NCBI GenBank assembly: GCA_018713055.1
Contig: DVFW01000019.1
Coordinates: 1 to 7,732 of the forward strand
Reading direction: 5' to 3'
Source of the DNA: Scatavimonas merdigallinarum
GTDB lineage: Bacteria > Bacillota > Clostridia > Oscillospirales > Acutalibacteraceae
DNA: 7,732 bases
The translations under genes and the position numbers were made by a program. Below are positions 1-5,009 of this stretch, piece by piece. The notes below the pieces were generated by a model. The model ran no database searches, was not told where the DNA came from, and worked only from the letters and a program-made list of their open reading frames with translations. Each line of letters opens with the position of its first letter. The stretch's first letter is position 1.

Positions 1-1
1 A

Positions 2-214
2 AATAAGATGCTGAAAGGTGAAGAAACTGACATTCCTTCAAATGAATACGAAACTGTTCTGCCTTCCACCGAAGAAATTGAAGATGAATCAACAACGGAA
101 GGCTCAGACAAAGGGACGGAAAGTACCGACACCTCCGAGCCGGTCGAAAAAACTACTAATAGTGTTTCATCGACCAAGAGTGCAAAAGAACAAGGAGGAA
201 CTGTGAGTGAATGA
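2..214 (+). CDS. C-terminal tail of an unidentified protein (5' end outside window)
   Basis: The reading frame is open to the left edge and stops at TGA 212-214, so this is most likely the end of a longer gene; an internal ATG lies at 8-10. The visible 70 or so residues are low-complexity and acidic, rich in Glu, Ser and Thr (for example IPSNEYETVLPSTEEIEDES), with no fold, membrane helix or motif that I recognise. Such tails are typically disordered linkers. The gene overlaps the next one by 8 bases, so the two are very likely co-transcribed and translationally coupled. The next gene's ribosome binding site (193-198) lies inside this frame. Function cannot be given; in a ubiquitin-like gene cluster it could be almost any partner. 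It is real as an open, in-operon frame, but a separate short gene starting at 8 cannot be excluded. Confidence 0.6.
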   Translation, partial: NKMLKGEETDIPSNEYETVLPSTEEIEDESTTEGSDKGTESTDTSEPVEKTTNSVSSTKSAKEQGGTVSE

Positions 215-1088
215 TTATGTAGGCAAAATTTGTCCATTCTGCAAAACAGCTTTCCAAGAAACAGACGATATTGTTGTATGCAGTGAATGTGACATGCCAC
301 ACCATAAAGACTGTTGGATTGAAAATCAAGGATGCACCACTTTCGGGTGCATGGGTTCTATCAAAGCTGCCGATGGATCGGCAACTACTGTTACAGCCAG
401 CACTTTGGAATATGAAGATGATATTAAACCTGATCAAAATATTTTCTGTACCCGATGCAGAAGAAAAAATGATAATACAGCATTATTTTGTAGCGGGTGT
501 GGAGCACGATTGGTAACAGGAATTTCTCAGCCTGAAGTTAAGCATACATTTACGCCTGCTGATCCTAACAATACTAATCCTTACAGATATACGAATCCGC
601 AATACAATGGTTATCAGCAACAAACAGCATTCAATAATTCGTATGTGTATTCTTCAACCACAACAGTAGATGCAGATGTGGTTCAACTTATTGGAACAAA
701 ATCTGAGTATTACTATCCTAAATTTCAAGAGATGAAAGCCCAAAATAAGAAAACATCTTGGAACTGGTGTGCTTTTTTGGTAACTCCATATTGGTTGATT
801 TACCGGAAGATGTATGGGTATGGTGCAGCTGTCCTTGCAGTAGCTTTCGTAATTTTTCTGATTGGCTCTGCCTTCCTATCATTGCTGACACTTGCCGGGT
901 ATATTGTATTGGGTATTTTTGCAAATTACATCTACATGACTTATCTTGAGAGTAAAGCGAATCAGGTTAAGTCAATGACAGAACCTTATCGTTCTCAATT
1001 TATTGCTCAAAATGGCGGGGCAAATTCCACTGCTACCATTTTGACCATTATAGGATATTCAGTTCTTATTTTAATAATCTCTTTGTAA
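207..1088 (+). CDS. Membrane protein with prokaryotic RING-like zinc module, zinc ribbon and DUF2628-like region
   Basis: This is a 293-residue protein. The start is GTG 207: AGGAGG at 193-198 is 8 bases upstream and an in-frame TGA (204-206) directly precedes it. Residues 9-48 form a binuclear treble-clef/RING-like cluster: C9-x2-C12, C25-x2-C28, H32/H33, C36-W37, C43 and C48, resembling the Prok-RING_1 type. Residues 81-98 are a second zinc site of the zinc-ribbon type (C81-x2-C84, C95-x2-C98). A Tyr/Asn/Gln/Thr-rich linker (about 110-155) follows. Around 183-206 is SWNWCAFLVTPYWLIYRKMY, the signature I associate with DUF2628. Hydrophobic helices lie near 205-228, 229-246 and 275-292. The zinc part therefore probably faces the cytosol, tethered to the membrane. 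RING folds in ubiquitin systems bind E2 enzymes, but E3 activity here is only inferred, chiefly from the adjacent JAMM gene 13 bases downstream. A plain zinc-binding scaffold is the alternative. Confidence 0.8.
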   Translation: MNDYVGKICPFCKTAFQETDDIVVCSECDMPHHKDCWIENQGCTTFGCMGSIKAADGSATTVTASTLEYEDDIKPDQNIFCTRCRRKNDNTALFCSGCGARLVTGISQPEVKHTFTPADPNNTNPYRYTNPQYNGYQQQTAFNNSYVYSSTTTVDADVVQLIGTKSEYYYPKFQEMKAQNKKTSWNWCAFLVTPYWLIYRKMYGYGAAVLAVAFVIFLIGSAFLSLLTLAGYIVLGIFANYIYMTYLESKANQVKSMTEPYRSQFIAQNGGANSTATILTIIGYSVLILIISL

Positions 1089-1101
1089 AGGAAGGTAAAA
1101 G

Positions 1102-2244
1102 GTGGACAAAGATTTTGAAATTGAAATCCAGGACAACGATGTAGAACAAACACAGAGCGTTCAGCTCCCGATGAATTTCTTGACTTTTGGTGAAATTGAA
1201 AGTGATGATGTAAAGGTTTATATCAAGCAAGATGTTTATAAAGCTCTTGAAAAACTGGCATCATCCGATACTAGCAAGGAACTTGGAAGTATCATCATTG
1301 GTGATTATGCTCAGGAAATGGGAAAAATGAATGTTATTATATCAAGTTATGTAGAAGCAAAGTATACGGATGCTTCTGCTTCAACTTTAACATTCACTCA
1401 CGAAACATGGGATTATGTTCATGCTGAGCATGAAAGGTTGTATCCTAACCAAAAAATAGTTGGATGGCAACATACTCATCCCAACTATGGTGTTTTTCTG
1501 TCTAATTATGATCTTTTCATTCAGGAAAATTTCTTTAATATGCCGTTTCAAGTGGCTTATGTTATTGATCCCATTCAAAACATTCGTGGCTTTTTCCAAT
1601 GGAAAAATGGCAAAATTGAAAAACTAAAGGGATACTATATTTACGATGATGTTGGCAAGCCAATTAAGATTGAACAAACCAAAGTCGTCAAAAAAGATGA
1701 TATTCCTCGCAAACCGCCAATATTAACAACCTCTCTCGTTGCTGTACTGTGCCTTGCAACTATATTTTTATCCTTCTTTACTGCTTCCCTGAATAAGAAA
1801 TATGAGCAACAACTACAAATGCAAGATGAGATGCTTGAAGAAATTGATAATCAGAAGCAGTTACTCGATAACCAAGCTGATTCAATTTCCAAGCTTCAAG
1901 AACAGTTGGTGAACGGTATTCTTGACAGTAGTGGTCAGACTACTGCTGCTGACCTGATTGAAATGATTGAAAATCATGAATTAACACTTCAAAATCAAGA
2001 TGCTGTATTGACTGAGCTGAAGGAGTTTGTGGAAAGCCAAAAGAACGATGGTGAAACAGGTAACAGTAATAAGATTGAATTTATTACCTACACTGTTGAA
2101 TCTGGCGATAGCCTGTCAAAAATTTGTGATGAGTACGGTTTGGACTATAATTCCAACAAAGGAATTATTCTTGCCATAAATGGAATCAGCAATCCTGATC
2201 AGATTTATGTTGGACAAACTGTCTTAATCCCATTGACTAAATAA
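1102..2244 (+). CDS. JAB/MPN+ (JAMM) isopeptidase-like protein with TM segment, coiled coil and LysM domain
   Basis: This is a 380-residue protein starting at GTG 1102, with GGAAGG 6 bases upstream. Residues 35-185 form a JAB domain with a complete JAMM zinc-protease motif: E60 (KELGSIIIG), then H124-T-H126-P, S134 and D137, matching E-xn-H-x-H-x10-D. This family removes ubiquitin or ubiquitin-like tags in eukaryotes and processes ubiquitin-like proteins or cuts peptides in bacteria. After a basic stretch (KKDDIPRK) comes one hydrophobic helix (about 207-229), a Gln/Glu/Leu-rich coiled coil (230-275) and a second helical stretch to about 312. A LysM domain (328-377; YTVESGDSLSKICDEYG and IYVGQTVLIPL) ends the protein. 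The positive-inside rule puts the JAMM part in the cytosol and LysM, a peptidoglycan-binding fold, outside. No N-terminal signal peptide is seen. The gene is the last of the operon. The catalytic residues argue for an active enzyme; the substrate is unknown. Confidence 0.88.
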   Translation: MDKDFEIEIQDNDVEQTQSVQLPMNFLTFGEIESDDVKVYIKQDVYKALEKLASSDTSKELGSIIIGDYAQEMGKMNVIISSYVEAKYTDASASTLTFTHETWDYVHAEHERLYPNQKIVGWQHTHPNYGVFLSNYDLFIQENFFNMPFQVAYVIDPIQNIRGFFQWKNGKIEKLKGYYIYDDVGKPIKIEQTKVVKKDDIPRKPPILTTSLVAVLCLATIFLSFFTASLNKKYEQQLQMQDEMLEEIDNQKQLLDNQADSISKLQEQLVNGILDSSGQTTAADLIEMIENHELTLQNQDAVLTELKEFVESQKNDGETGNSNKIEFITYTVESGDSLSKICDEYGLDYNSNKGIILAINGISNPDQIYVGQTVLIPLTK

Positions 2245-2248
2245 TACT

Positions 2249-2287
2249 AAAGCCGTCTGCCTTTCAAAATGAAAGGCAGACGGCTTT
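2249..2287. terminator. Bidirectional hairpin terminator between the JAMM operon and the tnpV unit
   Basis: A perfect 17-bp stem (2249-2265 with 2271-2287) encloses the loop AAAAT. The base of the stem is AAAG/CTTT, so each strand ends in a short T run (CTTTATA on the + strand). It begins 4 bases after the stop of the JAMM gene and ends 6 bases from the stop of the small - strand ORF, so it can close both convergent units. The U tract is short, but the stem is very stable. Confidence 0.8.
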
Positions 2288-2293
2288 ATAGTA

Positions 2294-2389
2294 TCAGGTA
2301 CGCTTAACTTTTTCTAATTCAATGAAAAAGAGGTCGCCAATATGTTGTTTTGTGATGCACCAATACATGCGATACTTCAAAATTTTCAT
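2294..2389 (-). CDS. Small 31-residue ORF coupled to tnpV
   Basis: The ATG (2389-2387) overlaps the tnpV stop TGA (2388-2386) in an ATGA arrangement, typical of translational coupling. The frame runs to TGA 2296-2294, just before the shared terminator hairpin. The product is basic and aromatic, beginning MKILKYRMYWCITKQHIGDL and ending FFIELEKVKRT. It has no signal peptide or recognisable domain, and it is not TnpW as I know that family. There is no clear ribosome binding site of its own, which fits re-initiation after tnpV. The exact overlap and its neat fit between tnpV and the terminator support it being real; its short length keeps confidence moderate. Confidence 0.45.
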   Translation of the reverse strand: MKILKYRMYWCITKQHIGDLFFIELEKVKRT

Positions 2390-2760
2390 ATGTAAATTAG
2401 CTTCTTATTCACGATTTCTGTGGCGGCGTTGCGAACAGCATTCATTCTACCTACCCATATCATTTGGTCGTTTACCTTTAGCTGCTCGGTAATGCCTTGC
2501 TTTTCTGCCATTTGTTTTAATAACCGAGAAAACATATTTTCTGCCCGTTCATCAATGTCAGCAAGATAACTGTTTAACTTTCCGCTTGTAAGTAGATTCA
2601 TATACAAAACTTTGTGGTGCTGTTTAAGATAATTTGCGTGTCGTTGTCCCCATATTCCGATAGACTTATGCTCTTGTTCGGAGAGTATGAGATCCGGTAG
2701 CATATAATCTCCAACCTGAGTATATGTCCCGCCCATTTGCTCAAATAATGATCTTTCCAT
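2386..2760 (-). CDS. tnpV: TnpV-family transposon-encoded protein
   Basis: This 124-residue protein matches TnpV, a small protein carried by Tn4451-like and other clostridial mobilizable elements; its molecular role is not established. Family signatures are the start MERSLFEQMGGTYTQVGDYM, then IGIWGQRHANYLKQH, LLTSGKLNSYLADIDERAE and, near the end, WVGRMNAVRNAATEIVNKKL. The length is full for the family. ATG 2760 has AGGAGG at 2775-2770 on the - strand, 9 bases away. Its stop overlaps the start of a 31-residue ORF. No recombinase, TnpX or ends of a complete transposon are visible, so this may be a stray cassette or the end of a larger element whose remainder is outside the window. Its - strand orientation opposes the JAMM operon. 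Confidence 0.88.
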   Translation of the reverse strand: MERSLFEQMGGTYTQVGDYMLPDLILSEQEHKSIGIWGQRHANYLKQHHKVLYMNLLTSGKLNSYLADIDERAENMFSRLLKQMAEKQGITEQLKVNDQMIWVGRMNAVRNAATEIVNKKLIYI

Positions 2761-2767
2761 AATATTT

Positions 2768-2807
2768 ATCCTCCTGTTTTTATTGTACTTTCATTTTCCA
2801 GGAGGAT
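2768..2807 (-). promoter_or_regulatory. Inverted repeat that could sequester the tnpV ribosome binding site
   Basis: ATCCTCCTG (2768-2776) and CAGGAGGAT (2799-2807) are a perfect 9-bp inverted repeat, 22 bases apart. In a - strand RNA arriving from upstream, the upstream arm (AUCCUCCUG) pairs with the tnpV Shine-Dalgarno AGGAGG. A weak -10-like TACAAT (- strand, 2787-2782) sits in the loop; RNA starting from it would lack the upstream arm. This would block translation from read-through RNA, as known for several insertion elements. The repeat is seen; the function is inferred. Confidence 0.5.
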
Positions 2808-2843
2808 GAAAAATAATACGAATGTGCCGATTTCGGACATAGC

Positions 2844-2881
2844 AAAACGCCGCCTTAGAATAAAGTCTAAGACGGCGTTTT
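2844..2881. terminator. Terminator-like hairpin upstream of tnpV
   Basis: A 16-bp stem (2844-2859 with 2866-2881) has one C/T difference, which is a G-U wobble on one strand. The loop is ATAAAG, and the base is AAAA/TTTT, so both strands end in a T run (CGTTTTCTGCTT on the + strand; CGTTTTGCT on the - strand). It lies upstream of tnpV and could stop transcription entering the tnpV unit from ssrA, or leaving it on the + strand. Confidence 0.6.
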
Positions 2882-2897
2882 CTGCTTGTATCAGAGC

Positions 2898-2929
2898 GAA
2901 CATTTCACGGCGAAGCCGCGTAGGTGTTC
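2898..2929. repeat. Interrupted hairpin in the gene-free stretch
   Basis: GAACA/TGTTC (2898-2902 and 2925-2929) forms an outer stem. CACGGC/GCCGCG (2906-2911 and 2915-2920, one G-U) forms an inner stem with a 3-base loop, and the two are separated by an internal bulge. There is no T tract, so it is not an ordinary terminator. It may be a recombinase or regulator site of the neighbouring mobile DNA. The stretch 2761-3102 otherwise holds only terminator hairpins and no gene that I can support. Confidence 0.35.
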
Positions 2930-2982
2930 GTCCAATATTTGTTTGGGAAGTATTGATAAAATAGATGCCCAAAGTTGCAGAT

Positions 2983-3024
2983 AAAAAAACCGAATCGAAG
3001 CCCAGCGCAGCGGGTTCGATTCGG
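2983..3024 (-). terminator. Second Rho-independent terminator behind ssrA
   Basis: On the - strand CCGAATCGAACCC pairs with GGGCTTCGATTCGG (one bulged base), around an 8-base loop, and is followed by seven T residues (2989-2983). It is a textbook intrinsic terminator on the ssrA-smpB strand, about 40 bases beyond the first one. It may be the backup of a tandem pair, or the terminator of some unit now lost. Confidence 0.75.
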
Positions 3025-3062
3025 AGAGGAGCCGCGACAAAATGAGCGAGAGGTGACGTTTG

Positions 3063-3102
3063 AAAAAACGTCGCCGCGAACGATATGACATCCGCGGCGA
3101 CG
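3063..3102 (-). terminator. ssrA terminator
   Basis: On the - strand the stem CGTCGCCGCG (3102-3093) pairs perfectly with CGCGGCGACG (3078-3069), around a 14-base loop, and is followed by six T (3068-3063). The stem starts at the base right after the encoded CCA of tmRNA, so the mature 3' end is formed by trimming back to the hairpin foot. Confidence 0.88.
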
Positions 3103-3457
3103 TGGTGGAGATGAGGGGAATCGAACCCCTGTCCGAAAATCGCTTACCAAGGCTTTCTACGAGTGTAGCCTGTGTTTTTAAATTCCCTCCGCAAAACGCC
3201 CACAGGCAGGCTTTTTGCATTGGTAGTCTTTTGTGCATGACCGGATACAAGACTACTTTCCGGTTCACGTTCACCGCTTAATCGACGCTCTTTGCCGGAC
3301 CGCGGTGCTTCCGGTAAGAACGCGCGCTGCTAATTAAGCAGCAGCGTAAGCAACTTTATTGTTGTTGTTTCATTTATAAAATGCGGATTTTCAAGCGGTT
3401 CCGCACCGCTACTCGCTTACCAGGGCTTACAATCCCCGTCGAAACCTTTACATCCCC
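3103..3457 (-). ncRNA. ssrA: tmRNA (transfer-messenger RNA)
   Basis: tmRNA rescues ribosomes stalled on broken mRNA and adds a degradation tag; it acts with SmpB, encoded just upstream. On the - strand the 5' end GGGGATGTAAAGGTTTCGAC and the 3' end CATCTCCACCA pair as a 7-bp acceptor stem with a G3-U70 wobble, the identity element for alanyl-tRNA synthetase. The T arm (AGGGG-TTCGATT-CCCCT) and an encoded CCA are present, and 355 bases is normal for a bacterial one-piece tmRNA. The tag frame lies at 3369-3334. Only 26 bases separate it from the smpB stop. I see an A/T-rich TATATT there but no good -35, so co-transcription with smpB followed by processing is likely. Confidence 0.95.
3334..3369 (-). 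other. tmRNA tag reading frame, NNNNKVAYAAA
   Basis: The - strand codons AAC AAC AAC AAT AAA GTT GCT TAC GCT GCT GCT TAA follow directly after an in-frame TGA (3372-3370), so the tag can start no earlier than 3369. With the alanine carried by tmRNA itself the tag would be A-NNNNKVAYAAA. A small C-terminal Ala-rich end is what ClpXP-type proteases read. The resume codon is assigned as AAC by this frame limit, not by experiment; starting one codon later is possible. Confidence 0.75.
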
Positions 3458-3483
3458 AAATATAAAAGGGAAATTCTTGCATC

Positions 3484-3948
3484 TTACCGGCGCTGTTCCT
3501 TTAAAGCACGCTCCATCGTCCGCCTGGCGTCTTTCTCTGCCAGATCAGCGCGCTTATCATAAAGCTTTTTCCCCTTACACAAGCCAACCTGCACCTTTAC
3601 TCTGGAGCCCTTAAAATAAAGCGAAATGGGCACCAGCGCATACCCGGCCTGCTTGGTCAGGCCAAAAAGGCGCATAATTTCACGTTTGTGCATCAGCAGC
3701 CTGCGCACACGCAATGGGTCGCGGTTGAAAATATTGCCATGGGCGTAAGGGGTAACATGCATCCCGTTGATAAAAAGCTCTCCATGGTTAATGGAGCACC
3801 ACGCGTCCTTCAGGCTCACCCTGCCCTGCCGCAGCGACTTCACCTCTGTTCCACAAAGCTCAATGCCGGCTTCCATGCTTTCTATAATAAAATAATCATG
3901 GCGCGCCCTTTTATTTTGCGCAATGGTTTTTACGCTTTCGTTTCCCAT
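3484..3948 (-). CDS. smpB: SsrA-binding protein SmpB
   Basis: SmpB is the small protein partner of tmRNA; it binds the tRNA-like part and enters the ribosomal A site during trans-translation. It has 154 residues, the normal length. Family signatures are NKRARHDYFI near the start, then GIELCGTEVKSLRQGRVSLK (the OB-fold core), HKREIMRLFG, LYFKGSRVKVQVGLCKGKKL and the basic tail DKRADLAEKDARRTMERALK, which folds into a helix on the ribosome. A TTG at 3954 would add two residues, but it lies 1 base from the ribosome binding site, whereas ATG 3948 lies 7 bases away, so ATG 3948 is chosen. It is followed after 26 bases by ssrA. The promoter at 4010-3982 serves it. Confidence 0.95.
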   Translation of the reverse strand: MGNESVKTIAQNKRARHDYFIIESMEAGIELCGTEVKSLRQGRVSLKDAWCSINHGELFINGMHVTPYAHGNIFNRDPLRVRRLLMHKREIMRLFGLTKQAGYALVPISLYFKGSRVKVQVGLCKGKKLYDKRADLAEKDARRTMERALKEQRR

Positions 3949-3954
3949 TTTCAA

Positions 3955-3961
3955 CCCTCCT
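3955..3961 (-). promoter_or_regulatory. smpB ribosome binding site (decides the start)
   Basis: AGGAGGG on the - strand. Its distance of about 7 bases to ATG 3948, against essentially none to TTG 3954, selects the ATG. Confidence 0.8.
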
Positions 3962-3981
3962 TTGCTTTTATACGCGCTGCC

Positions 3982-4010
3982 ATTCTAACACAATCCAACG
4001 GACCTGTCAA
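3982..4010 (-). promoter_or_regulatory. Promoter of smpB (and probably ssrA)
   Basis: On the - strand: TTGACA (4010-4005), a 17-base spacer, and TAGAAT (3987-3982). The -35 is a perfect consensus match and the -10 differs at one base, so strong sigma-A-type transcription is expected, in keeping with an abundant RNA downstream. Confidence 0.8.
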
Positions 4011-4055
4011 ATCTATTTTATGGCAATACAGCTGTTTAAATTGTCGAACAATCCA

Positions 4056-4084
4056 TTGAAAATATTTTACATTTATGGTAAAAT
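4056..4084 (+). promoter_or_regulatory. Promoter of tcdA
   Basis: TTGAAA (4056-4061), a 17-base spacer and TAAAAT (4079-4084). It lies 32 bases before the tcdA start and is divergent from the smpB promoter; the two -35 boxes are about 45 bases apart. Confidence 0.7.
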
Positions 4085-4116
4085 CAGCATAGAAATAAAC
4101 AGGAGGCGCAAAAGAT

Positions 4117-4839
4117 TTGCTGGACCTTACCAGAACAGAAATGCTGCTTGGACAGGCGGGAATCGCCAAACTTAAAAAAGCGCGTGTAGCTGTGTTTGGG
4201 ATTGGCGGCGTGGGTTCTTATACCTGCGAGGCGCTTGCAAGAAGCGGCGTGGGCGCGCTGCTTTTGGTGGACAACGATACCATCGCCCCAAGCAACCTGA
4301 ACCGCCAGCTGATTGCAACCTGCAAAACCATCGGCTGTACAAAGGTGGATGTGATGCGGGAACGCATCCTATCTATCAATCCGGATGCTGCCGTTTCCGC
4401 CTTCCCCGTATTTTACACCGCGGAAAATGCAGATTCCATAGATCTCTCTGCCTGTGATTATATTGTCGATGCAATCGACACCGTTTCTTCCAAACTTCTA
4501 CTGATCAAAAAGGCAAAACAGCTGGGTATTCCAATTATCAGCTGTATGGGCACGGGCAACAAACTGGATCCATTTATGTTTGAAATTACAGATCTTTCCA
4601 AAACATCTGTATGCCCGCTTGCACGCGTGATGCGCCGCGAACTGAAAAAAGCAGGAATTGCACATCTGAAAGTTTTGTATTCCAAAGAGCACCCAAAAAC
4701 GCCCCTTTTTCAAAACGAAACAGAAAACGAACTTTCTGCGCGCAGACAGACGCCGGGCAGTATAGCCTTTGTTCCTTCTGTTGCCGGGCTGATGATCGCC
4801 GGCGAGGTAATCAGAGACTTGATCCGGCAAATACAGTAA
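4117..4839 (+). CDS. tcdA: tRNA threonylcarbamoyladenosine dehydratase (TcdA/YgdL, ThiF-E1 superfamily)
   Basis: TcdA uses ATP to cyclise the t6A base 37 of ANN-decoding tRNAs into ct6A. It is a 240-residue protein. The ATP-binding Rossmann loop is GIGGVGS (28-34). The strand end LLLVDNDTIAPSNLNRQ holds D52, D54 and the conserved R63 of the E1/ThiF adenylation site, and CDYIVDAIDTVSSK (113-126) is the second conserved nucleotide-site segment. The start RTEMLLGQAGIAKLKKARVA is the form typical of YgdL rather than of ThiF, MoeB or a ubiquitin E1. TTG 4117 is taken as start because AGGAGG (4101-4106) lies 10 bases upstream and the family begins near here. It stands alone in its transcription unit. 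No convincing terminator follows; DNA of different origin is joined directly after the stop. Confidence 0.88.
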   Translation: MLDLTRTEMLLGQAGIAKLKKARVAVFGIGGVGSYTCEALARSGVGALLLVDNDTIAPSNLNRQLIATCKTIGCTKVDVMRERILSINPDAAVSAFPVFYTAENADSIDLSACDYIVDAIDTVSSKLLLIKKAKQLGIPIISCMGTGNKLDPFMFEITDLSKTSVCPLARVMRRELKKAGIAHLKVLYSKEHPKTPLFQNETENELSARRQTPGSIAFVPSVAGLMIAGEVIRDLIRQIQ

Positions 4840-4953
4840 AGAGCGCGTGCCGGTTTTGTCTGGCGGCGTTATACATGGCGTTGCGGATAACAACCTTACA
4901 AAAGCGTGGAAGGCGTACTCGATATGCTCTTTGTATTCTTCCGTACAGGTCAT
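4840..4953 (-). pseudogene. Frameshifted N-terminal fragment of a small sigma-factor-like mobile-element gene
   Basis: ATG 4953-4951 is preceded by AAGGGGGG and opens a frame reading MTCTEEYKEHIEYAFHAF, then loses sense. The adjacent frame continues it as CKVVIRNAMYNAARQNRHA. Adding one T in the - strand run GCTTTT (the A run at 4903-4900) rejoins both as HAFCKVVIRNAMYNAARQ. The joined sequence resembles the start of small sigma-70-like/helix-turn-helix proteins of clostridial conjugative elements, which begin with a YxEYIEYAFxAFCKxVIR-type stretch. The rest of the gene is missing: similarity ends at the tcdA stop. So it is truncated and frameshifted, and inactive. The family assignment is from memory and moderate. 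Confidence 0.55.
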
Positions 4954-5009
4954 AGAAATTCCCCCCTTTCCTAAAAGGCTTGTGCATGGTTGACAGGTTG
5001 CATTTATGA

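Noticed and set aside
2766..2972. 68-residue - strand ORF upstream of tnpV
   Set aside because: It runs through a terminator hairpin and the tnpV leader, has no ribosome binding site, and resembles no protein that I know.
2990..3024. tRNA T-arm-like GGGTTCGATTC, perhaps a remnant att copy of the ssrA end
   Set aside because: It is one arm of a hairpin followed by seven T; similarity to the ssrA T arm is limited to about 11 bases on the opposite strand.
2891..3281. ORFs on both strands across the ssrA region
   Set aside because: They read through the tmRNA gene and its terminators; the RNA explains the sequence.
4117..4839. ThiF/E1-like gene as the missing E1 of the RING-JAMM system
   Set aside because: It has the sequence form of housekeeping TcdA/YgdL, its own promoter, and lies in the GC-richer region beyond smpB and ssrA, so it is a chance neighbour.
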